A DNA stretch of 64,000 bases from assembly GCA_003996215.1 (NCBI GenBank), contig QJPP01001645.1, forward strand, positions 124,001 to 188,000, written 5' to 3'. Source of the DNA: Jaltomata sinuosa. Its lineage: Eukaryota; Streptophyta; Magnoliopsida; Solanales; Solanaceae. The notes beneath the pieces were generated by a model. The model saw only the letters and a program-made list of their open reading frames with translations, was not told the DNA's origin and ran no database searches. A program made the translations under genes and the position numbers. Shown piece by piece: positions 10,720 to 21,640 of the stretch (positions are counted from its first letter, which is position 1; each line of letters opens with the position of its first letter).

Positions 10720-11602
10720 TGATGGCTTGTAAGAGTCCACAACGGTTCAAGAACCAGGTCCTTGAAGTATATATAAAGCTAAAGCAGAAGATAATATAGC
10801 AGTAGTAAAGAACACATGATTTTACGTGGAAACCTCCTTGCTCAAGGGAGTAAAACCATGACCTACCTCGTAGGCTTTCACACACAATAATTTCACTAAA
10901 ACAAGAGCAATGATTGATTACAGACTCACTCTCGTAATCCTATGGTTAACCTATTAACCTCATTTTCTTGTAATAGTTACAACACGAGCAACACCTTTAG
11001 GCAATAACTCTATCACCTTCTGATTAGACCAAACTGACTCTAGCTGATCAAGCTTTACATACAAGTACACTTTTGATAACAAACTACCTACAAGGATCTG
11101 TTAGCAGATGTAGGTTTACAATAAAGAACACAAAGCAAACTACACAACAAGGACAAACACATTTACTTCTAAGCTGGTCCCTTGTTGCGGAAAGTTTTCT
11201 TTTGGAATCTTATGATGGTTGATGCTTTGAATGCACAGAGAATTTTTATTTTTGCAAAAATTAGGTTTTTAACTTCTAGGTCATTCCACTTATAAATGAG
11301 AGAAGTTAAAAACCTTAACCCATTCCTATTGGTCGAGAAGAAAAAGGACTGCTGAACTTGTACTATACAGCAGTCAATACTGCATAGAAAGTACAGTTCA
11401 CAGCTATATCCATTTGACTTTCATTGCCGCTAGAATGGGGACCTGGTCCCATCATCAGGTTATTAATCATCGAGGCACTGCTGAAGTTGCAATTGTAGAG
11501 AGAGTACAGTTTACAGTTGTGCCCGCTTGACCTTTATCATATGAGGGACAAGGACCTGATCCCATCATGAGGTTGTCAATCATCAAAACTTAGAATATAA
11601 CA
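10720..11602 (-). repeat. 5' LTR of the gag-only element
   Basis: Partner of 8713-9576. On the minus strand it contains CATTTATAAGTGG (TATA-like, about 11290-11300) downstream of a CCAATAGG box, giving a plausible U3 promoter. Confidence 0.92.
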
Positions 11603-12856
11603 GTTATTACTTAAAATTTTATGGGAATCAAATAAACGCCAATGTGAGATATTAAAATTTTTTATCAATTTTTTGCCTTTTTCCTTATTAAATTAATTTT
11701 AAAAAAAGTCCTTAATTAAGGAAAATTGGGTATTCGCCAGTCACGTCTTTTCCCTAAACATAAACACCTCTTTTTGCTAAAAATAAACAGACATCCTTTT
11801 AGCTCTTCTCTTCCCTTTAACGACTTTTTCCTTTCCCTCTTCTTCTTCCTTTTCCACAGGTACTTCCACATAAACAATCTTCTTCGTTGCTTTTGTCAGT
11901 TGTTTGGTTAATGTTTCCCTGCATCCTTTCTCTATATGTATCCACTCTTTCTTCTGTATCTTTAATGTTCTTTCTGCACTGCCATCTCCATTTTCATTTT
12001 TAACGTTCCTGTTAATTGCGCTTTGGTTTGTTTTCCCCAGTCCGTGTTTGCATTGTAGCAGTAAAAATGAACTACATCACAAATGCTGCCCAATCTAAGT
12101 GTGCAAAAAAAAAGGAAGCAGTATGTTTATTTCATCACACTCATAAATCGTTTGATAAAATGGCGTATAGAGAGACCTTGCCTACGGCTTCAGGAAAAGG
12201 TTTTATTTACTCAATACATGCAGGTCTGTTATTCTTTACAAGTAAATTTTGACTCCATATACATTCTTCAGATATATTAGCAGCAATTACTATTCAGTTT
12301 ATCAACTCATGTTTTTGTTCATGTTATATTTTCAAAATGGTTAACCTAATTGTGTTGGTATGGACGAGGAACATATACCTTGAGTAATTGGGGAGGATGG
12401 ATTTCTTCTTTTGTCGTCTTCTTTTTTCTCCTTCTTTTGTATCTTACTTTTTGCTCAACACTTTAACAGGCAAAAAAATGGGAAGTAAATATGTTGTGAT
12501 GATTAACTTGTATAATCCCTTCTTCTTTCTTTAAATCCTTAAACATGAAAAATTAGAAATTGAATTTGTTGTGATCGTTCACTTGTATAATATACATTTA
12601 TAGTTTCACCTTTAGTCAAAGACATGATTCTTTTTACGATGACGATGGTCGTTCAAAGGAAACAAAAGGGCGTGAAAACATTTGGGCAGAGATCTTTCCC
12701 CATTCATCATTTTCTTCATAATTCACATATAGGCTTATTCTTGCACTTCTCTCGTTGAGTTATTCAACTGCTCTAACTGAAATTGAAGAATTTGAAACTA
12801 GATAATTAACATCAGACGTAAAAGATATTAGCATTTTTCATTTCAGAAAAGTGTGT
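11603..12856. other. Intergenic; one weak exon candidate
   Basis: Mostly AT-rich. A plus-strand frame at 12068-12222 (MNYITNAAQSKCAKKKEA...) ends at a donor-like CAG|GTCTGT, but no matching downstream exon was found and the family is unknown. Treated as unproven. Confidence 0.3.
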
Positions 12857-12984
12857 ATGTCGTGTCTGGTATTCAGGCTTCATCATAGGTAATATATCTA
12901 CTAATTCGATTTCTGATGACATGTCGTGTCTGATATTCAGGCTTCATCATAGGTAATATATCTACTAATTCGATTTCTGATGAC
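12857..12984. repeat. 64-bp tandem duplication
   Basis: Units 12857-12920 and 12921-12984 differ at one base and each contains ggcttcatcataggtaatat. The near identity suggests a recent local duplication. Confidence 0.95.
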
Positions 12985-14617
12985 AAGAGCAAAGTAGTGG
13001 AATCAGTATGACTATGGTATTTTTTAAAGACTCCACACCTCCTTTGCATGCTAGATTTTGATAAGGACAAGCAAACAATAAGCAAATTGCTTGGTTGTTA
13101 GAAGAACTTAATTCTAGACGAGGTATTTCGTGACTAAATGTTGTGGTTCTTAATATTCTCGATATGATTTTCATTAATTAAGAAATCCACAAGTCAAGTT
13201 TTCATCTCCATTAATACTTTATTCTTTTTGTCTCCTCCGGGCACATGATGTCTAAGCAAGGATTGAATCCAAAGCACCTATCCTTGTGGAACTTTCACTT
13301 ATGGATATAGGACATTTTGCAGAGGCAGGACAACCCGATCTTATGTTCCACCTTTTGAATTCTCCATCATTAATAATCTCAGGTCTGGTAACTATTTTTT
13401 TGCTCATTTCTTTCATGCTTTGATGATTTTTAGTCTCTACAAAAAAGGTTCTATCTTTTATGTTTTTTGTACTCCTTTCTATATGTTGGTTTTCTTGTGT
13501 ATGTGCTCCAAATGAACTTAGTAATGCTAAAAATGAGAATAAGATTCTGTAAATTTTATTAGCAAAATCCTACTAATTTGATGACAATGAGCGTAAGACA
13601 TTTGCAATCATTAATTAGAACTTTTTGAAACATATTATGATGTCAAATCTTCTAATCTATATATGTCCGAAAATATTGTTCTACATATTTTAATTTTTTA
13701 CGAGAATCTTCCTTTGCGTTATTTTTATTTTTCGGATACTAGGGAAACACCAATCATAAGCATAGTGAGGTACTTCGAAAACTATCATCATGTGCATCAT
13801 TTGAAAAGGCACGAGTTGAAAGAAACATGAGGTACTTTTGAAGAGAAAGTTGAGCACATTCCTTTTGTTAAGTTTAAATACTTATGGAAACTGTAATTTT
13901 GGTGCAAGGAAAACACATTAGATACAATGCTGTAGTTTTTGGATTGTTTGTCTCTGAGTTTCTGCTACTTTTCTACTATATTTTGTACAGTCTCTTGGTA
14001 CTGACAATAACATTTTTATTTCTTTATTATAATTAAATATAGAGCCTTTCAATCCCTAATGTTGGAATGTATCTAGGGGAAAAAGCTTTGGATCTCTTTG
14101 CCTACCTATCTTTCTTATGCCTTAATCGTTTTGCTTACCTACTTTTATCACATAGAAGTTATAGAGAAAAGGAAAGAAAAGAGAGATTTGACATTACGAA
14201 AAAGAAAATAACAGGTAGTAAAGTAAGAATTTTTAACAAGAAATTTAATTTTCATTATTTTTGATATTCAGATATCAGAAAAGATCATTAGTAAATTTAA
14301 AGAGTCATCCATCATCACGCGAGTATATATACTTGAAAGGGAAAGAATATTCAAATAACATTAACCATCAATGTAGTATATCTTATCACCTCCTGAAATT
14401 CATATAAATCATCAATGGAAAATTTGGATAATCCAGGAACTGTAGACAAATACAACAACACAAGTATACACATAGGATTAGAGGAAGTCGTTCCCTATTT
14501 CAAAAATAAGAAAAACTCGTTCCGTTCCATTAAGATTTTACTGACTGGAACTTACCTATGTTTTGTGCAATTCCTAATTAATAAGGAATATTGGTTTCTA
14601 ATAGTCATGTCTGGACT
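12985..14617. other. Intergenic, nothing supported
   Basis: AT-rich; no convincing ORF, RNA gene or complete transposable element seen. Confidence 0.4.
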
Positions 14618-14761
14618 AAACAACAACAACAACAACAACAACAATAACAACATACCTGGTATAATCCCACAATAGAGTTTGGGAAGCGTAGAGTGTATGC
14701 AGACCTTATCCCTACCTAAGAGGTAAAGAGGTTGTTTTCGATAGACCCTCGACTCAAGGAA
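14618..14761 (-). mobile_element. TS-type SINE, 5' truncated
   Basis: On the minus strand it ends in a (GTT)n tail (14621-14652) after the typical body (gaccttatccctacct, gtataatcccaca on the plus strand). It is flanked by TCTGGACT at 14610-14617 and 14762-14769, a target duplication. The tRNA-related head is missing. TS SINEs are a Solanaceae/asterid family. Confidence 0.88.
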
Positions 14762-15162
14762 TCTGGACTTAAAAAGTTTGATAATAAACATTATCACGTA
14801 TTATACCTTTAACAGGCTTCTTGTCGTCCGAAAGCTCATGTAAATAATTGTTAGTTACAATTAAAAAATATGTGATTCCTGAAGTGGTAAAGTCATATAG
14901 ATGATTAAATATATCTGGCCTACAAACAAAATCCAATCAATCTCTATTCAAAATATAACTTGTCAAAATCAACAAAAATAGGAATATATAGAGATTAGAA
15001 CACAAAAAAATTAGGAGAAAGTCTGAAATTTATCACATTCACTAATACAGCAATACAGGAACAAAATTCAAGAGAGGTATAAAAGAAAAGAAAGTATAAA
15101 GAAGAAAGACTATAAATAGACTTCAATATCTTGGTGAAATAATGAAAACTATAATAATTTTT

Positions 15163-16149
15163 TTATACTTCTACATTGTAAAAATTGCTGAATAGCTCTG
15201 TGATTCTCATGAATATTGGCTGCAACTTGTTCACTGATTCAGCCTCTGTAAAAGATCAAAACAGTACCAAAATTAAATCCAGAAGAGGTTTGATTTTTTA
15301 TTTTTGTGAAGGTAAAAAAAAAATTACTCTTCAAGGGAAAAATAAAAAATAATTAAATGACAATACTAATTTTCTGATCTACAAAAAATGTCACGGTGGA
15401 CTAATCAAGAGTGCTAGGAACTGAAAGTTGAACGTTGATGTTCAATGAAGTACTGAATCATTATCGTTGGCTTGACAGTGTTTGCAACAAATTTTAATGT
15501 GACAGAAAAGAAACTACAATCACAAATAAAATATGAAGAAACGAATTTTTATTGATAAACAATGTGAGTAAAATTTTGTTCCTCCCTTGATTCTTTTCTC
15601 TTAAATATTTTTCATAATTCGAGGGCCTTTTGTAGCGTATTTTGTAGCGTATTTCTCGAATATAGGATCTCTATGAAAGGAAGATTTGTGGATCTCCTTA
15701 TGAATATCCCTGAGTTTATGGTATTTCGAGATGCCTCTTCAAGGCAATATGTTATCTTTTATATAGGCGTGAACTAGGGTTTAGGTAGAGTAGCCTCCAA
15801 GCTAGAGTTTAGAGTAGAGTAGCGTTTAGGATAGAGTAGCCTCCAAGAAACCCTAACAGAAATTGGACTCATCTTGTAGAGTCCCATAAAATTTCAATGT
15901 CTACGGGAAGAAATAGTAGGAAGAGAGAAATGGCAATAAAGAAAGATTGTACCTGACTGCCGAAGCATATTCAGTAAGAATCTACCAAGATGACAAAGAT
16001 GGTATTCAATTTTGACAAAGTCAGAGAATAAAAAAGGGAATTAAGAACCAACACCTCATTTAGGAGAGGAGTATTAATTACCTTGTATTTGCAGTAATTC
16101 AGTAAATTCGTCAATCATATTTGACGCTTGGACGCTAGCAATGATAGCC
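15163..16149 (-). CDS. Candidate 3' exons of a small unidentified gene
   Basis: On the minus strand exon 16149-16082 has acceptor TATCCAG preceded by a pyrimidine tract and donor CAAG|GTAATT. It encodes AIIASVQASNMIDEFTELLQ. Splicing to exon 15245-15163 (acceptor TTTTACAG) preserves phase and gives ESVNKLQPIFMRITELF and a TAA stop at 15165-15163. Together these form an amphipathic, probably helical C-terminus of about 50 residues. A third splice-like segment (15981-15953) gives a stop if included, so it is left out. No first exon was found. Family not recognised; a chance assembly remains possible. Confidence 0.35.
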
Positions 16150-18405
16150 CTGGATATGAATAGTGAAAGAAGGCAGAGAAAAAATTGATTTCGATACGAA
16201 GAACGAAGAGGAAGAGATCGAGTGCAATTAGGAATGATGAAGATGTGACTTTCAAAAAAGCAATGACTTGTTACTTACCACAATCAGATAATAATTAAGA
16301 CTAACAAATGACCTCCGATCCACTATGAGCCTCTTGACAATATTGTTACATTCTTTGCCAACATATTCCTTTTGGATGATAAAAAGTACATCTTTGTTGC
16401 TTTCACAACTGTCCTCTTCAAAAGAACCACAAGTCCCTTATGTCTCATCAAAGTTGGCAAATTTCATAACAGAAATTGGTGGACCTTGTCAGGATATATG
16501 TCATCATTTTTTCTTCATTGGCATTTCCACAATTTGAGGCTACGTAAGAAGACATTAATAGGGACTTCCTTATGAAATACTCGAATAAGACTAACTCGTT
16601 CTTATCATCGTTAGATCGATATGAATGAACATGGAACATGCATGGTAGTTGGTACCTACAAAAATAGTTAATAAGTGAGATTAATTAAGCACTGAGTAAA
16701 ATATTTATAAAGCCGGAAGTATATCATGAGTTAAATTTGACTAAAACTAAATCAATAGTTTGAAGTATGTTCAAGCGCGCTAACCATTTTTGGAGCAGAC
16801 TGTCCACAAAAGGGACCATGGGTAATCACAAGGGTCAGTAGAACAACCATCTTTTTGATCTGCCAAGTTCTGTCAAATAACTTACAATCACAACGTAGCC
16901 AACAATTTGGGGGAAGACAGATCCTTAATTACACGCTCATCGCTATGTCTTCAAACTATTTAAATTGTATAAGGCCTTCAGGGAGAGATCAACAGATCTG
17001 CGCCCATTGCTAAAGAACAAATTTGGGTGAAAACTTTTGGGTTTCTTACACAAAATTAGTAACTGTTGTTGGGGGTTCAATTTTCAGTTGATGGAAACGT
17101 TTGGAATTCTTGAATAAGTTTTTTTGTTAGGCATATTACCGAATAGGCACTTCTTCCATGAGACGTGTGGTTGCTTTTGCTGTAATGACTTTTAGGATTT
17201 TAATCTATTTAATAAATAGGAGAAAAAGGAAAAATCAATTCCTGGTCTGTAGGCTTGCCACGTAGGCGGGCCTATGATTCTCTTTTATATATATATATAT
17301 ATATATAAAAATAGATTTGCTCGAGGATATTCAGGATTTAACGTTTATGGGTTTTAATAGTAACCTCAAGTTAATATTATATTAAGTTATTTCACATTCA
17401 AATATTTAGTAGATTATAAAATCTGAGCAAAAAATACTGAATTCACACGAACCTGTAACCGGCCCTCTAGATTTGTCCCTACTATCTGTTATATATTGGA
17501 AACCTATTATAATTTAACTAATTTATATTTGCGTCGAGTAGAATTAACTTTGTAGAAAGACATTTCCTTATTAGGGATTCGTCATTTTCAAGCTCGATTC
17601 TGATTACGAATGGAGAATTTTCATTTATTTTACCATATCCTTTTCGTGGTGACTCTATCTATTACTCTACGATATGGAAATGTTTTATTTTATTTTTCAA
17701 ACGATATTATTCACTTCGGGACCTTATTAATCTTTGGGTGGAGAAATCCTACCTACTTTGAGCAGTAACACAATATTACTATCAGAGGCGATTTATTTTT
17801 GGACACTTAAACTCGAGATCTCTGATTAAAACTATATTATAGGAAGAAAATTTTGTGTGAGTTCAAACTTCTTGGCTTTCTACCCAAGAAATTAAGAAGA
17901 AGAAAAAATCATCTTAATTAATCATATTACTTAATCAACAGGTTAAAAAATTTCTTGGAGGCTGCTAATTACTAGTCCATTTAAATAAATTTTTTTTAAA
18001 AAGTTTTGATATATTCCAAGATGGTGAAATTTTTCAAATGTTTGTTATACCTGTACATGTTAATTATTTAATTAGGTAGAATATTATCTGTTAATTAACT
18101 TGATTAGTTTATCCTTTTCACACATGCTTTTTAATTTTTTCCAAATTACTTGACTAATTCTGCTTTACTAGAAACGCTGAACGAGTAATTAAGGTTTAAC
18201 TTTTTCGTTTAATCAGTCATCCATAAACATTGAACAAGAAATTAAGGTTATTACCCCTTTCGTTAAGGCTGCTTATCGGGCGGATCCGACTTCCGTTTTA
18301 ATTTGTTTGTTCGGTTTTAACTTGACACGAAATTTAAAAAAATTAAGATATAGAATCATGTAATCTCAAATTAAAGATATATAGAATGTACCAAAATGTC
18401 TTTTA
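16150..18405. other. Intergenic, nothing supported except a short TA run
   Basis: AT-rich with a (TA)n run at 17285-17307. No ORF or element with supportable boundaries was found. Confidence 0.4.
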
Positions 18406-19079
18406 GGGTGTGTTCGGTACGGAGGAAAAAAATATTTTTCTATTTTTTCATGTTCGTTTGGCTAAAATTTTAGAAAATATTTTCCATAGGAAAACAAGTT
18501 CTTTCAAAATAAGGAAAATGACTTCCTTAATCAAAGTAGAGAAAACAAGTTACAATTTTCATATCACTCTTAAAATCACACCCCGAAACAAAAAATTTCT
18601 TACCCACCCCCTACCCCGACCCCATCCAAAAAAAAATTAATTTATTTTTTTGAAAAAAAATCAATTTTTTTCTTACCCCACCTCCTACCATCCCCCCTCC
18701 CCTCAAAAAAAAAAATATTTTTTAAAATTTATTTTTTAAAAAAATTTAAATTTTTTTTCTTACCTCACCCCTACCCCCTACCCCCACCCCCCAAAAAAAT
18801 ATTGAATCTTTTTAATTTTTTTTTAAGAAAATATTTTTTTTACGCCCCACCCCCACCGCCTACCCCCTCCAGAAGAATTTTTTAAATTTGTTTTTTTGAA
18901 AAAAAATTATAATTTTTTTCTTACCCCATCCCCCATTACTTTATTTGTTCTCATTGTTTTGTGTTAAATATATACAAATTCTTTTTAAAAAAATTCTTAC
19001 TTGCGTATCGAACAAAAGAAAATAAGTAAGAAACAACTTATTTTCCTATAAAATGTCTTCCTCCATACCAAACACACCC
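18406..19079. mobile_element. Tourist-like (PIF/Harbinger-type) MITE
   Basis: Termini GGGTGTGTTCGGTACGGAGG and CCTCCATACCAAACACACCC are imperfect inverted repeats, flanked by TTA on both sides (18403-18405 and 19080-19082), the 3-bp duplication used by PIF/Harbinger elements. The 674-bp interior is a non-coding mix of C-runs and T/A-runs. Confidence 0.82.
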
Positions 19080-19082
19080 TTA

Positions 19083-19600
19083 ATCTAGTAGTCTTAAGCA
19101 TGTCATGCAAAAAGTTAGAATTAAATAGTAGTCAAAAAAGAAAAGATGCATTTCTTTTAAGCAAGTTAAAAAAGAAAGTAAACGAATTAAAAAAGAGAGA
19201 ATAATATTTTTGCTTAGCTATCTAGTTTCAGAAATCACTAGGCATATTTGTGGATCGTTGAGCTTATTAAGTGTTTTTATCTAGAATTTTTCAATTTTCA
19301 TAAAAAAAAATTAGAGAAAATTGTTTAAAGTGGAAGAATTCTATCGATCTCACTACGTACAGAGAGAAAACCACTCAAAAGTACCATTTAACGCGTAATC
19401 AAAACTATCTCACCCTCTAATTTATATTTGTGTACAATTAGAAATTCATATAATTTAAGAGTGTAATTTTTGAGATAATGGTCAAAAATACATTTAAAAG
19501 TATTTATTTTTTTTGCGAGTTTTAGAATAATCAGGTGTTAGTGTTTTCTACATAATTTATCGCCAACTATTTATCAAAACACACGAGCTCTCGTATCTAG
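19083..19600. other. Intergenic, nothing supported
   Basis: AT-rich spacer between the Tourist-like MITE and the split SINE. Confidence 0.4.
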
Positions 19601-19649
19601 AACAATAATATACCAAGTGTAATTCGATGACTGGGGTCTGAGAAGGGTG
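19601..19649 (-). mobile_element. TS SINE, first half, split by a Copia element
   Basis: aacaataatataccaagtgt then actggggtctgagaagggtg aligns with the 3' body of a TS SINE. The match resumes on the other side of the Copia element at 26487-26554. The GGGTG next to the Copia LTR is SINE sequence duplicated at insertion. Confidence 0.78.
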
Positions 19650-20395
19650 TATTGGGTTTGTGTTCTTTAAAGAATGAGCTTTAAACATAAGGTGTGAATT
19701 GGGAAATGTAGGTGTAATGTGAATTGAGAAATATGGGGGAACCAAGTGAAGGAAAAAATGAAAGGAAAGTCATTTCTCCCTCATTGGTAGAATAGAGGAA
19801 ATTTTTTATCCTTATATTAAGAAACACTTCCTTTAGCTCTTAAAGGGTTAAGAAGAGAGTGTCCCCTCGCGTCATCGTCGTCGTCGCTTGCTCGACTCTG
19901 GCTATGGCTTTGGCAATGAAGGATAAAATTTATTTTAATTCACAAATAAATTCTCTTTTCTTAACATTAATTTAATTCGCGCGTCCCTCCGACAGACCTG
20001 TTCAGAACAGATGTTTCTTCCGAACAGGCACCATACCTGTTCAGAAAAGGTGTTTTTCACACCATTTTAACCCAGAATTTTGGCTATAAATATAGAGGAT
20101 TATCTCATTTTTTCGATAAAGAAAATATGCATCCTACATACATTTTCTTACAAATAAATTTCGAGTCTAAGTGTGATAGAAGATTGACTCTTTGAGTTCG
20201 TTGAAGGTATTGAGGTTTGAGGTACCGCTACGTCAATACCAGGTATATCCATTTTATCTTGGGAGAAAATAATTCACAACCTCAGGTACAATGAGGGGGT
20301 TAAATTCCTTAAGGACACACAGTGAATTCTGTGGTCTCGGATATTATTTCTACTTTTCTGTTTTTTGGTATACTTGTTGAACACAGTAACCAACA
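19650..20395 (+). repeat. 5' LTR
   Basis: Starts TATTGGGTTTG where TG is expected and ends ACCAACA. It contains CTGTTC/GAACAG repeats at 20005-20050 and a TATA box at 20085-20092. Confidence 0.9.
20085..20092 (+). promoter_or_regulatory. TATA box of the LTR promoter
   Basis: TATAAATA in ggctataaatatagagg; the same box is at 26156-26163 in the 3' LTR. It lies about 35 bases after the GAACAG/CTGTTC repeats. Confidence 0.7.
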
Positions 20396-20608
20396 AGCTT
20401 AAGGAATTTACATTTTTTTCTGTGTTCATCTATTTTTTGGATTTGGAGACTAAAAATCTTTCTATTTTTTCTACTCCGTTTTAATATTCGATTCGAAAAT
20501 ATAAAAACTTCATCGAATATTAAATCTGTTTCTGGAAAAAATTTATTTGGTTCGAAGAAATAAAATCTTCACCAACTAATAATTTTTGTGTTGTTACCAG
20601 TAACAAAC

Positions 20609-21640
20609 ATGAGAGGAACAGAAACTACCCCAATGATCGGCACTGTTAGTAATGCAGCCTCCTCCAGTCATTCTGCACCAGCATCGACTCCGGCAGAAAA
20701 GCCCAGAAAGTTTTCAGGAATTGACTTTAAATGCTAGCAACAGAAAATATTCTTTTATCTGACTACTCTGAGTTTGCAAAGGTTCATTAAGGAAGATGTT
20801 TCAGTTATGTCGGAGTCAACTCCGGATAATGAACGCTTCTTAGTGACTGAGGCTTGGACGCACTCAGATTTTCTGTGCAAAAACTATATACTAAGCGGGC
20901 TGGAGGATGATCTGTACAGTGTGTACAGCAACATCAAGACTTCAAGAGAATTGTGGGATGCTTTAGAGAAAAAGTACAAAACAGAAGATGTCGGGTTAAA
21001 GAAGTTTATAGTTGCTAAGTTTCTGGACTTCAAGATGGTGGATAGCAAATCTGTTGTTACCCAAGTTCAGAAATTGCAAGCGATTATTCACGATCTCTTT
21101 GCTAAAAGTATAAACTTCATTAATACTTTTGTCATAAGTATTAAGTATATTGTGAATACTTACATAACGTTTTGTGTAGGTTTGGTTGTAAATGATGCAT
21201 TTCAAGTGGCAACAATGATTGAGAAGTTGCCTCTCGTATGGAAGAACTTCAAAAATTATTTGAAACACAAACGCAAGGAGATGACACTCGAAGATCTCAT
21301 TGTTCGATTGAGGATCGAGGAAGATAACAAGGCTGCCAAAAAGAAGGCTAGAGGAAACTCAATAATTATGGGAGCAAACATTGTTGAGACTGGTCCAACG
21401 AATTCGAAAAAGAGGAAGAAGCCATCTGGATCGAAAAATTATCCTAGCAAAAAAAGGTTTAAGGGAGACTATCACAACTGTGAAAAAGCTGAACACAAGG
21501 CTGTGGAATGTCGTGCTCCAAAGAAATACAAGAAGAAGGTTCAAGCCAATATGGTTGAAACAAATGTGGACATTGATGACTTATGTGCTATGTTGTCTGA
21601 ATGCAACTTAGTAGGAAGTCCCCAAGGAGTGGTGGATTGA
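20609..21640 (+). pseudogene. Copia gag
   Basis: One frame of 344 codons from ATG 20609 to the stop at 21640, broken by a TAG at 20735. Seen in order: Ala/Ser/Pro-rich N-terminus, KPRKFSGIDF, the conserved gag region (AWTHSDFLCKNYILSGLEDD, then SRELWDALEKKYKTED), a Lys/Arg-rich stretch, and a zinc knuckle at about 21470-21515 whose first cysteine is tyrosine (YHNCEKAEHKAVEC). Near 21620 the reading passes by a frameshift into the protease. In an active element gag forms the particle. Confidence 0.85.

Larger units (their letters stand above)
8713..11602 (-). mobile_element. Complete gag-only Copia-type element (TR-GAG-like)
   Basis: Two LTRs (8713-9576 and 10720-11602) flank 1.14 kb. The target duplication GTTAT is exact (8708-8712 and 11603-11607). 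On the minus strand the 5' LTR is followed by an initiator-tRNA-Met primer site, a broken gag gene and a purine tract. No protease, integrase or reverse transcriptase is present; gag runs almost directly into the purine tract. This is the layout known as TR-GAG: terminal repeats with only gag, dependent on a partner. The LTRs resemble the 3' LTR of the element at 48131-55564 (same motif order, same GGGACCAGGTCCC palindromes), which suggests a related partner family. Confidence 0.9.

Noticed and set aside
12016..12280. Overlapping plus-strand frames with MNYITNAAQSKCAKKKEA
   Set aside because: One donor-like site but no partner exon, no recognisable family; kept only as a remark in the intergenic entry.
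14415..14675. Frame ending in an Asn repeat
   Set aside because: The Asn run is the CAACAA tail of a TS SINE on the opposite strand, not a coding repeat.
15953..15981. 29-bp segment with splice-like borders between the two small-gene exons
   Set aside because: Including it causes a stop at once; direct splicing of the outer exons keeps phase.
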